From Nostoc sp. FACHB-973 (GTDB taxonomy: Bacteria; Cyanobacteriota; Cyanobacteriia; Cyanobacteriales; Nostocaceae), in NCBI RefSeq assembly GCF_014698115.1, contig NZ_JACJSJ010000021.1, positions 35,745 through 99,744 of the forward strand: 64,000 bases of DNA, in the 5' to 3' direction. The stretch's first letter is position 1, and each line of letters starts with the position of its first letter. The translations under genes and the position numbers were made by a program. The notes beneath the pieces are model-generated. The model worked only from the letters and a program-made list of their open reading frames with translations. It was not told where the DNA came from and searched no databases. This document shows, piece by piece, positions 17,192 through 24,897 of the stretch.

Positions 17192-18529
17192 TTATTTAAA
17201 AATCAAATCTAGACGCTGCTGGGTTTCTTGGAGTGCTTTGGTTGGTGAATATTTCCCCAACAATACAGATTCAATTGCTCGTCCTAAGCTGTCTGAAATT
17301 CGATTGTAACCAGGAAAAATCGGACGCGATCGCCCATATTTTGCTTGGTCTAAAAATACTTTTACTTGGGGAATTTTATTCACAAATTCCTGATATCTCG
17401 GATTTTCACGAGACTTCAAATTCACTGGTAAATAGCCAGTCGAGAGAGCTAATTCTGTCTGAAATTCTTCACTCAAAGTATACTCGACAAACTTAAAAGC
17501 TGCTTTTTCCCGTTCTGGTGTGGTTTTGAAAAAGAAGAGATTCTCACCACCGATAACAGTAGCAGCTTTTTCATGAACAGGAATGGGAAAAACATCAAAA
17601 TCCACACCAGTTGCTTGAAATTGCCCCAGATTCCAAGGGCCATTTAATTGCATTGCGACTTTACCACTGAGCAAGTCATCTGTCTCATAACCGCGTTCGG
17701 GACCAGATAAAATAGCAGAACCTTCGGTAATTAAATTACGCCAGAATTGCAAAGCTGCGATCGCTCCTTGATTGTCTTTCAAATCTACAGCTGCCGCATT
17801 CTGTGAATCACCACTCACCAACTCGCCACCGCTACTCCACATAAACGGTAGCCAAGTGAACACTGTAAATTCTCCTTTTCCCAAAGGCAGAAACATGCCA
17901 TATTGATCTGTTCGCCCATCGCCATTGGTATCACGAGTCAATTTTTTGGCAACTTCGCCAAACTCCTCCCAAGTGCGGGGTAATTCAGTAATTCCCGCTG
18001 CTTTAAACAAACTTGGGCGATAAAAAATACCAACATTATTTGTAGCAAACGGCACAGACCAAATCTGAGCGTTGTATTTCATTGATGCATACAAAGTGGG
18101 GTCAATTTCGGCTTTGATTGGAGATTTTTCTAGCATTTCATCCAAAGGTAAAAGCGCCCCAAGTTCCACCAATTGACCGGCGATCGTCGGATTGTACCAC
18201 AGCAAATCAGGAGGTGCATTTCCGACCACTGCTGCCAAAATCTTAGGCGTTTGCTGATCCTGCTGTCCGACATAAAGCGACTCTACTTGAATATCAGGGT
18301 GAGATTGATTGAATTTGTCCACCAGCTTTTGCAGCACATCTCGATTTGGCGGCGGATTTACCCCTTGCCACAGGGTTAAATGAATTACGTTATCTTGTTT
18401 AACACCAGGTAGAATAGCTTGACATCCAGCTAAAGCTATTATGCCCACCAATAATATCAGCAGGAAGTTTCTCAAGTAGTCTGAGAGTTTCTTTCTTTTT
18501 CGCTTGGTATGGTGTTTGTCATTAGTCAT
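17192..18529 (-). CDS. ABC transporter substrate-binding lipoprotein, sugar type (UgpB/MalE family)
   Basis: 445 residues. A lipoprotein signal precedes Cys36 (LLVGIIALAGCQ). The mature part has the family-1 solute-binding pattern: HLTLWQGVNPPPNRDVLQKLVDKFNQSHPDIQVE, then VVGNAPPDLLWYNPTIAGQLVELGALLPLDE and a later SGKVAMQLNGPWNLGQF block, typical of glycerol-phosphate or oligosaccharide binders. It should capture a sugar-like solute outside the inner membrane and deliver it to an ABC permease. No permease or ATPase gene is adjacent, so its transporter is encoded elsewhere. The substrate cannot be read from the sequence. Confidence 0.9.
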   Translation of the reverse strand: MTNDKHHTKRKRKKLSDYLRNFLLILLVGIIALAGCQAILPGVKQDNVIHLTLWQGVNPPPNRDVLQKLVDKFNQSHPDIQVESLYVGQQDQQTPKILAAVVGNAPPDLLWYNPTIAGQLVELGALLPLDEMLEKSPIKAEIDPTLYASMKYNAQIWSVPFATNNVGIFYRPSLFKAAGITELPRTWEEFGEVAKKLTRDTNGDGRTDQYGMFLPLGKGEFTVFTWLPFMWSSGGELVSGDSQNAAAVDLKDNQGAIAALQFWRNLITEGSAILSGPERGYETDDLLSGKVAMQLNGPWNLGQFQATGVDFDVFPIPVHEKAATVIGGENLFFFKTTPEREKAAFKFVEYTLSEEFQTELALSTGYLPVNLKSRENPRYQEFVNKIPQVKVFLDQAKYGRSRPIFPGYNRISDSLGRAIESVLLGKYSPTKALQETQQRLDLIFK

Positions 18530-18585
18530 TGGTCATTAGTCATTGGTTATTGATCATTGGGCATTGGTTATTAATTCTTATCCCT

Positions 18586-18640
18586 CACTCCCTCATCTCC
18601 CTCATCTCCCTCATCCCCCTCATCTCCCCACTCCCCACTC
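18586..18640. repeat. Pyrimidine-rich nonamer array
   Basis: CTCCCTCAT-type units followed by CCCCACTCCC units between the binding-protein gene and the yebC-type gene. The preceding 18528-18570 also holds several ATTGGTCATTAGTC-like copies. Confidence 0.85.
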
Positions 18641-18722
18641 CCTTCTACCAAATTCACCTTTGCATCTGAGCGAAAGTTAGCTATATCCTAATCTTTGAGT
18701 AGAGTTTTGATAAATTCAGATT

Positions 18723-19481
18723 ATGGCAGGACACAGTAAATGGGCAAATATTAAGCGCCAGAAGGCGGTAGTAGATGCAAAAAAGGGAAAAACCTTCACT
18801 CAGTTATCAAGAGCAATTATTGTTGCGGCTAGAAGTGGTGTACCAGATCCAGCGCTGAATTTTCAACTTCGCACAGCGATCGACAAGGCAAAAGCAGCAA
18901 GTATCCCTAATGATAATATTGAACGGGCGATCGCTAAAGGTGCAGGCACTTTTGGTGCAGATAGTGCCAATTTTGAAGCTATTCGCTATGAAGGTTACGG
19001 GCCAGGTGGTGTAGCAATTTTAATTGAAGCCCTGACAGATAATCGCAATCGCACGGCTGCTGATTTGCGTGCAGCTTTTAGTAAAAACGGCGGTAATCTG
19101 GGTGAAACAGGTTGTGTTAGCTGGATGTTTGACCAAAAAGGCGTTTGTATCCTCCAGGGTGTGGTTGATGAAGAACAGCTTTTAGAAGCATCCCTAGAAG
19201 GTGGTGCCCAGTCTTATGAAATGACTGAAGATGAGGTGTCTGAGGTATTTACTGAGATCGGAAATTTAGAAATTCTCAGCCAGACACTTAAGGATAAAGG
19301 CTTTAAGGTGACTGATGCTGAATTGCGCTGGGTTCCCAGTAATAGTGTAGAAGTTACCGAACCTGAACAGGCGCGATCGCTTTTTAAATTAATTGACACC
19401 CTAGAAGGCTTAGATGATGTTCAAAATGTCACAGCTAACTTTGAAGTGGCAGAAGAATTGATGACTCTCAGCATTTCTTAA
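18723..19481 (+). CDS. YebC/PmpR family regulatory protein
   Basis: 252 residues with the universal N-terminus [25 protein letters not shown], the [32 protein letters not shown] block and the [31 protein letters not shown] motif. Full length for the family. YebC/TACO1 proteins have been described as DNA-binding regulators and as ribosome-associated helpers of translation through difficult motifs; which role applies here is open. Located on its own after a repeat-rich gap. Confidence 0.96.
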   Translation: MAGHSKWANIKRQKAVVDAKKGKTFTQLSRAIIVAARSGVPDPALNFQLRTAIDKAKAASIPNDNIERAIAKGAGTFGADSANFEAIRYEGYGPGGVAILIEALTDNRNRTAADLRAAFSKNGGNLGETGCVSWMFDQKGVCILQGVVDEEQLLEASLEGGAQSYEMTEDEVSEVFTEIGNLEILSQTLKDKGFKVTDAELRWVPSNSVEVTEPEQARSLFKLIDTLEGLDDVQNVTANFEVAEELMTLSIS

Positions 19482-19585
19482 TAAACATCTGTTAAAAGAG
19501 ACATGAAAGATTCACATCAATTACAACCTCGTGACATACAGCTGTTGGATAGTTGAACTGTTGATTAATTGATGAGGAATCTCAA

Positions 19586-19753
19586 GTGAATAACTTCGCT
19601 AAGGCTTTAGTTTTGGCTTTAATATTTGCTGCTCCCGTAGCAATTTCTGTACCTGCTGTTCAAGCTGGAACTATCCACCATACCAACATAAAAGCTGCCA
19701 AAGTTCATCATAAATATTACAAACACCACAAGCATCATAAAGTTCATAAATAG
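19586..19753 (+). CDS. Small secreted histidine/lysine-rich peptide
   Basis: 55 residues from a GTG at 19586 with a GAGGAA element about eight bases upstream. The first 30 residues (MNNFAKALVLALIFAAPVAI, then SVPAVQA) form a clear signal peptide with an AxA-type end. The remaining roughly 27 residues contain nine histidines, in four HH pairs plus one single, mixed with lysine and tyrosine. The mature peptide would be small, very basic and able to bind Ni, Cu or Zn ions outside the inner membrane (inference from composition). A hairpin follows about 100 bases later. I do not recognise a named family. Confidence 0.7.
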   Translation: MNNFAKALVLALIFAAPVAISVPAVQAGTIHHTNIKAAKVHHKYYKHHKHHKVHK

Positions 19754-19857
19754 TGACTATGAACTGCAATAATTTGTAGTATTTCTGCATTCAAGTTAAG
19801 TCTTCGTTTTACTTCCCAAATAATTTCATTATTTGACCCTGCTGCAATCTAAAAGCT

Positions 19858-19898
19858 AAGATCCCCGACTTGAATTTTCTAAAAAGTCGAGGATCTTT
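19858..19898 (+). terminator. Hairpin, possible terminator
   Basis: AAGATCCCCGACTT and AAGTCGAGGATCTT pair with one mismatch around a 12-base AT-rich loop, followed by TCT only, so the T run is weak. It may end the histidine-rich peptide transcript or be a dispersed repeat. Confidence 0.55.
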
Positions 19899-20260
19899 CT
19901 GTTCACGAATCATTAAGTATGGATACAATACAATACTCAAAAATGGTTCTACTATAGATTTGATACCAAATAATAGTAAATTAACTTTTATCGTTAAATT
20001 ACGGTTAAAATAATATAAAATTAGTGTTTTATTTTATCATTTTTGTTAATTTATTACGTGTTTTTACGTAATAAAGTTTTTGATGCTTGCTGGCAAGGCG
20101 ATTCAGGTCGTTATGTACCTGGGATCAAAAGTCTGTTTCAGCTTCGTAATCTTTTGTGGAAGTCAGCAGCGAGTTTTTTCAATGTTCGTTTGTCTGAACT
20201 TGCTCAAAAAGCCGCGATCGCGTCAAAATAAGAATTAAGATGCTGTAATTTATCTTCACA
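19899..20260. other. AT-rich intergenic stretch
   Basis: No supported gene. A 62-codon open frame (20043-20231) has no ribosome site or recognisable motif. The stretch probably holds the promoter of the monooxygenase gene. Confidence 0.5.
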
Positions 20261-21520
20261 ATGGCGCTAGCAAAGCTTAATCAAACTCTTGACTCTCCCC
20301 AAACACCATCAGATAAGCGGGGATACGAATATGATTTGGTAATTGTTGGCGGTGGAATTGTTGGGTTAACTCTAGCCTCCGCCTTAAAAGATTCTGGTTT
20401 GAGTGTGCTGCTAATTGAGGCAAAAGTGGCATCTGCGGCGGTAGCCAAGGGTCAAGCCTATGCAGTTCACATGCTTTCGTCGTTAATTTACCAAGGAATT
20501 GGAATTTGGGACAAAATGTTGCCTCAAATCGCCAAATATTGCCGGGTTCGTCTTTCTGATGCTGATTATCCCGGTGTGGTGGAATTTGCCACAGATGATA
20601 TAGGTACGCCAGAGTTGGGTTATGTGGCGGAACACCAAGCACTGTTGCAGCCGTTACAGGAGTTTGTCCAAGATTGTCCAAATGTGACTTATCTGTGTCC
20701 GGCTGAGGTGGTAAACACCCAGTACCAACGGGACGCTGTAACTATAGATATTAAAGTTGCTGGTGAGTTACGAACTCTCAAGAGTAAATTACTTGTAGCC
20801 GCAGATGGATCGCGATCGCCGATTCGTCAAGCTGCTGGTATCAAAACCTCTGGTTGGAAATATTGGCAGTCTTGCATTGTCGCATTTGTAAAACCTGAAA
20901 AACCCCACAACAATACTGCTTACGAAAGATTTTGGTCTAGCGGGCCTTTTGCGATTTTACCTTTACCGGGGAACCGTTGCCGGATTGTGTGGACAGCCCC
21001 TCACGAAGAAGCAAAAGCTTTATGTGCGTTAGATGATGAGCAATTTTTAAGAGAATTAACCCGTCGCTATGGCGATCACATGGGTAAATTGGAACTACTA
21101 GGCGATCGCTTTATTTTTCAGGTACAACTCATGCAAAGCGATCGCTATGTTCTTCCCCGACTAGCATTAATTGGTGACGCTGCACACAACTGTCATCCTG
21201 TGGGCGGACAAGGTTTAAATTTGGGCATTCGGGACGCAGCTGCTTTGGCACAAGTAATACAAGCAGCCCACAAGGCGGGTAAAGATATTGGCGAGATTCA
21301 CATTCTCAAACGTTATGAACGCTGGCGCAAACTGGAAAATCTGACGATTTTAGGTTTCACCGACTTGTTAGATCGGATGTTTTCTAATAATTTCTTACCA
21401 GTGGTGTTAGTTCGTCGTCTGGGTTTATGGTTATTGCAACGAGTACCGATGTTAAAAGTATTTATGCTGAAGTTGATGATCGGTTTGAAGGGACGGACTC
21501 CAGAATTGGCAAAACGATAA
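20261..21520 (+). CDS. FAD-dependent monooxygenase, UbiH/COQ6 family
   Basis: 419 residues. The dinucleotide-binding motif VIVGGGIVGLTLASALKDSG (about 27-46) and the second FAD motif LIGDAAHNCHPVGGQGLNLGIRDA (about 306-330) are both complete. The family hydroxylates aromatic rings in quinone biosynthesis using O2 and NAD(P)H. In cyanobacteria the exact substrate of these members (plastoquinone-related or other) is not settled and cannot be read here. The C-terminal 60 residues are hydrophobic and basic and may associate with the membrane. The stop lies three bases from the convergent Uma2 gene. Confidence 0.9.
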   Translation: MALAKLNQTLDSPQTPSDKRGYEYDLVIVGGGIVGLTLASALKDSGLSVLLIEAKVASAAVAKGQAYAVHMLSSLIYQGIGIWDKMLPQIAKYCRVRLSDADYPGVVEFATDDIGTPELGYVAEHQALLQPLQEFVQDCPNVTYLCPAEVVNTQYQRDAVTIDIKVAGELRTLKSKLLVAADGSRSPIRQAAGIKTSGWKYWQSCIVAFVKPEKPHNNTAYERFWSSGPFAILPLPGNRCRIVWTAPHEEAKALCALDDEQFLRELTRRYGDHMGKLELLGDRFIFQVQLMQSDRYVLPRLALIGDAAHNCHPVGGQGLNLGIRDAAALAQVIQAAHKAGKDIGEIHILKRYERWRKLENLTILGFTDLLDRMFSNNFLPVVLVRRLGLWLLQRVPMLKVFMLKLMIGLKGRTPELAKR

Positions 21521-21523
21521 ACG

Positions 21524-22144
21524 CTAGACTACAGCAGCTTGAAAAATTTGGTTTGGGGTGAGATTCAATTCAGGAAAAGTTTGGGAGACAATGCGATCGC
21601 TATCTCGAAACTTACTTATCTGATATTCGCCATCAACTAAGTTACAAACGGAGATTGTCTGTTGCTTGGGGTTACCGATAAAATTACGTCCACCCAAAGC
21701 TGCATAATCGACAATCCAGTATTCAGAGATACCCATCTCTTCATAATCAGCGAATTTTAAGTAGTAATCGTCCCGCCAGTTGGTTGATACAACCTCAATT
21801 ACCAAAGGTATCGATGCACCCAAACTAACAATAGATTGTTTTTGCCATAATTTTTCGTTTGCCAGATTTGCACTGTTTAGCACCAACACATCTGGCAAAT
21901 AACCAGAATTTTTTTCAGGAGGTCTAACGATAACTTGATTGGGTATCAAGTAGGGGAGGTCTAATCGGTCAAACTCAACTGTTACTTTTCTTGCTAAAAA
22001 ACCCTTTACTCCTTCGTGTTCCCCTACTGGTTGCGCCATCTCAACAATTTCTCCGTTATGTAGTTCGTAGCGTACTCGCCGAGTTTCGGGTAACCAATCG
22101 ACAAATTCCTCAAAGGTTACTAACTTGGGTATGGCTTGAGTCAT
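21524..22144 (-). CDS. Uma2 family (DUF820) putative nuclease
   Basis: 206 residues from the ATG at 22144, chosen because the family begins with MTQAIPKLVTFEEFVDWLPE; a longer frame to 22300 would add 52 residues that do not fit the family. PD-(D/E)xK-like elements are visible: GYLPDVLVLN (Asp), PLVIEVVSTNWRDDYYLKFADYEEMGISEYWIVD (Glu and Lys). Uma2 genes occur in very many copies in filamentous cyanobacteria. A nuclease role has been proposed from the fold, but function is unproven. Confidence 0.88.
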   Translation of the reverse strand: MTQAIPKLVTFEEFVDWLPETRRVRYELHNGEIVEMAQPVGEHEGVKGFLARKVTVEFDRLDLPYLIPNQVIVRPPEKNSGYLPDVLVLNSANLANEKLWQKQSIVSLGASIPLVIEVVSTNWRDDYYLKFADYEEMGISEYWIVDYAALGGRNFIGNPKQQTISVCNLVDGEYQISKFRDSDRIVSQTFPELNLTPNQIFQAAVV

Positions 22145-22532
22145 AAATGATAGAGAATTACTGATGATATAAATATTATCTCTAATGTAGAGAACTGCGG
22201 ACTGCTTTTCCACCACAGGTAAATGTGTATAATTGAACCTCATCTTACAAGATCGAGCGATCGCACTTAATCTGTGGTGTCTCACATATTTAAGGATCAT
22301 CTTTGCTCGTTATTCAATTATTCTTGGGATAGTATAAAAATTGTTACATTTATCATGATGATAGATGTAATACCGTTTAATGTATGCTAGACACCCAGTA
22401 CTGTCAACCTTAAGATTGAAAATTAGTATTTTTCTACATAAAATTAAAAATCTCAAATTAAAAATTGGTAACACTGATGGTTAGGAGTGCTAGAGTTTCA
22501 AGAAATTCATCGGAACTTTTCAGCGGGTATTC

Positions 22533-24728
22533 ATGCTGAAGAAACTACAAAAAAAGCAAATTTCGATAATTGCGGCTGCGGCACTGTTTGCCTTTTCAGC
22601 TGGGGCAATGGTATCAGCGCCTGAGATTGGCAAATCTCTGGGACAATGGCTCAAATTGGGTAATAACCAAGTAGAGCAAACATCTGAGGCTAGCATTGCC
22701 CAATCAGCGGTCTTTCCACTGATATCACAATCTCTGCCAGAACGGGCGGCAAAACTAGCTGCGATCGCCGAACAGTCCGCTTCTGTTGACCGCAATCGCG
22801 CTCGTTATCTTTTGGCGAGTGATTACATTGAAAGAACCCAAGCCCAAAAAGCCCTGGCTTTACTCCAAGGACTAGAGAAAGACTATCCCATTCTCGCGCC
22901 CTATATTTTGCTAAAACTTGCCCAGGCAGAAGATATGCTGGGCGAGGACGGCAAAGCCTCGGATCTGCGGCAAAAAGTGCTGAAAGTGTATCCCAAAGAA
23001 GCAGCCGCAGTCAAAGCCCTATACCTAATTGCCCAACCAAAGCAACAGGAAACCGCGATCGCTCAATTTCCTTCTAATCCTTTGACTTGGGAAATTATCC
23101 GCAAACGCTTACAAGAAAATCCCAATCAGCCAAAATTACAGTTGATTTTGGCAAAATATGCCTATGACCAACCAGGCATAGTGGGGGTTTTGGATCAGTT
23201 AGTCAAACAGCCGAACCTGAAACCCGAAGACTGGGAACTCATTGGTACAGCCTATTGGGAAAATAATCAATTTCTCAAAGCGGGCAATGCTTATGCCAAA
23301 GCACCCAAAACAGCCCGCAACCTCTACCGCACCGCACGGGGGTTACAGGTAGGGGGCAAAGATAAAGAAAAAGCGATCGCCACCTATAAACAAGTGGTGC
23401 AGCAATTTCCACAAGCTAAAGAAACTGGAACTGCACTGCTGCGATTAGCAGAAACAGCAAAAACTCCCAAAGACGGCTTACCGTATCTCGACCAGGTAAT
23501 TAGTAAGTTCCCCGATCAAGCTGGTACTGCACTGGTACAAAAAGCCAAAACTTTCCAAGCACTCAAGGATCAAAAGTCAGCTAGTTCGGCGTGGCAATTA
23601 CTTTTAGGCAAATACGGCAATTCTGACGAAGCAGCAGAGTATCGCTGGAAAATCGCCCAAGAAAAAGCCAACGCCAAAGATTACGTTGGTGCATGGCAAT
23701 GGGCAGAACCAATTGTTACCAACAACCCTAACAGTATTTTGGCTCCGAGAGCAGGATTTTGGGTAGGTAAATGGGCAGCTTCACTAGGAAAACAGCAGGA
23801 ATCTCAAACTGCTTATGAGTATGTGGTTAGCCAGTTTCCTTACTCTTACTATGCATGGCGATCGGCGACGATGTTGGGGTTGAATGTCGGCAACTTTGAC
23901 AACGTGCGCTCAATGAACCCGGAAGTTGTGGCACCCCAGCGCTCATTACCTCCTGCGGGTTCAGAGACTTTCAAAGAATTGTATCTGTTGGGTCAAGACC
24001 GTGATGCTTGGTTACAATGGCAAACAGAATTTCAGAACAAAATTCAGCCAACGGTCGCAGAGCAATTTACTGAAGGGTTGATGCAGCTGGCAAGGGGAGA
24101 AAATCTCATCGGAATTGATAAAATTTCTAAATTGGAAGACCGGGAAATACCAGCTGAACTTGCCCAATATCAAACTCTGAGCAAACAAATCTCTTATTGG
24201 CAAGCTCGTTATCCATTTCCCTATCTCCGAGAGATTCAAAAGTGGTCTACTGAGCGTCAACTCAATCCTCTGTTAGTCACTGCCTTAATTCGTCAAGAAT
24301 CCAGGTTTCAACCAAAAATTAAATCTGTTGCGGATGCTACTGGCTTAATGCAAGTATTGCCGAGTACAGCTAAATGGATTGCCCCACAAATCAAATTGGA
24401 TAGCAAAACAATAAACCTAGAAAATCCCAATGAGAACATCATGCTGGGTACATGGTATTTAGATCATACCCATCAGCAATATAACAATAATTCCTTGCTA
24501 GCGATCGCCAGTTACAATGCTGGCCCTGGCAATGTCTCCAAATGGCTGCAAACTTACACTACACAAGATCCAGATGAGTTTGTCGAAGACATTCCGTTTG
24601 ATGAAACCAAAAATTATGTACGTCAAGTATTTGGCAATTACTGGAATTATCTGAGACTTTACAACCCTGAGATTTCTAGCATCGTTGCAAAGTACTCGAC
24701 TACACATCCAAAGCTGCCGACACAGTAA
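22533..24728 (+). CDS. Soluble lytic transglycosylase (Slt70-like, TPR plus SLT domain)
   Basis: 731 residues. An N-terminal hydrophobic segment (ISIIAAAALFAFSAGAMVSA) exports or anchors it. Residues about 75-520 are a superhelix of TPR-like helices. The C-terminal SLT domain (about 575-710) has the catalytic Glu589 in ALIRQESRFQPKIKS, the GLMQVLPSTAKW motif and AIASYNAGPGNVSKW. It cleaves the MurNAc-GlcNAc bond of peptidoglycan with formation of an anhydro end. Full length for the family. Single transcription unit. Confidence 0.95.
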   Translation: MLKKLQKKQISIIAAAALFAFSAGAMVSAPEIGKSLGQWLKLGNNQVEQTSEASIAQSAVFPLISQSLPERAAKLAAIAEQSASVDRNRARYLLASDYIERTQAQKALALLQGLEKDYPILAPYILLKLAQAEDMLGEDGKASDLRQKVLKVYPKEAAAVKALYLIAQPKQQETAIAQFPSNPLTWEIIRKRLQENPNQPKLQLILAKYAYDQPGIVGVLDQLVKQPNLKPEDWELIGTAYWENNQFLKAGNAYAKAPKTARNLYRTARGLQVGGKDKEKAIATYKQVVQQFPQAKETGTALLRLAETAKTPKDGLPYLDQVISKFPDQAGTALVQKAKTFQALKDQKSASSAWQLLLGKYGNSDEAAEYRWKIAQEKANAKDYVGAWQWAEPIVTNNPNSILAPRAGFWVGKWAASLGKQQESQTAYEYVVSQFPYSYYAWRSATMLGLNVGNFDNVRSMNPEVVAPQRSLPPAGSETFKELYLLGQDRDAWLQWQTEFQNKIQPTVAEQFTEGLMQLARGENLIGIDKISKLEDREIPAELAQYQTLSKQISYWQARYPFPYLREIQKWSTERQLNPLLVTALIRQESRFQPKIKSVADATGLMQVLPSTAKWIAPQIKLDSKTINLENPNENIMLGTWYLDHTHQQYNNNSLLAIASYNAGPGNVSKWLQTYTTQDPDEFVEDIPFDETKNYVRQVFGNYWNYLRLYNPEISSIVAKYSTTHPKLPTQ

Positions 24729-24897
24729 AGGAAGAGAGCAGGGGGGCAGGGGAGGCTGGCGTTGCAGGGGGAGAATAACTGTTAACTCCTAACTCCTCAC
24801 TCCCCATACTCAATACTCGAAGACTTCCATTGAGATTAAGCCGTGTTCACTTTAAATTAACGTGACGTGAGTTTGACGGGTTGAACCGTAGGCCGAG

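Noticed and set aside
20043..20231. 62-codon plus-strand frame
   Set aside because: No ribosome site, no motif, and it lies in the AT-rich leader of the monooxygenase gene.
21524..22300. Longer Uma2 protein starting at 22300
   Set aside because: The extra 52 residues do not fit the family, which starts at the MTQAIPKLVTFEEF methionine (22144).
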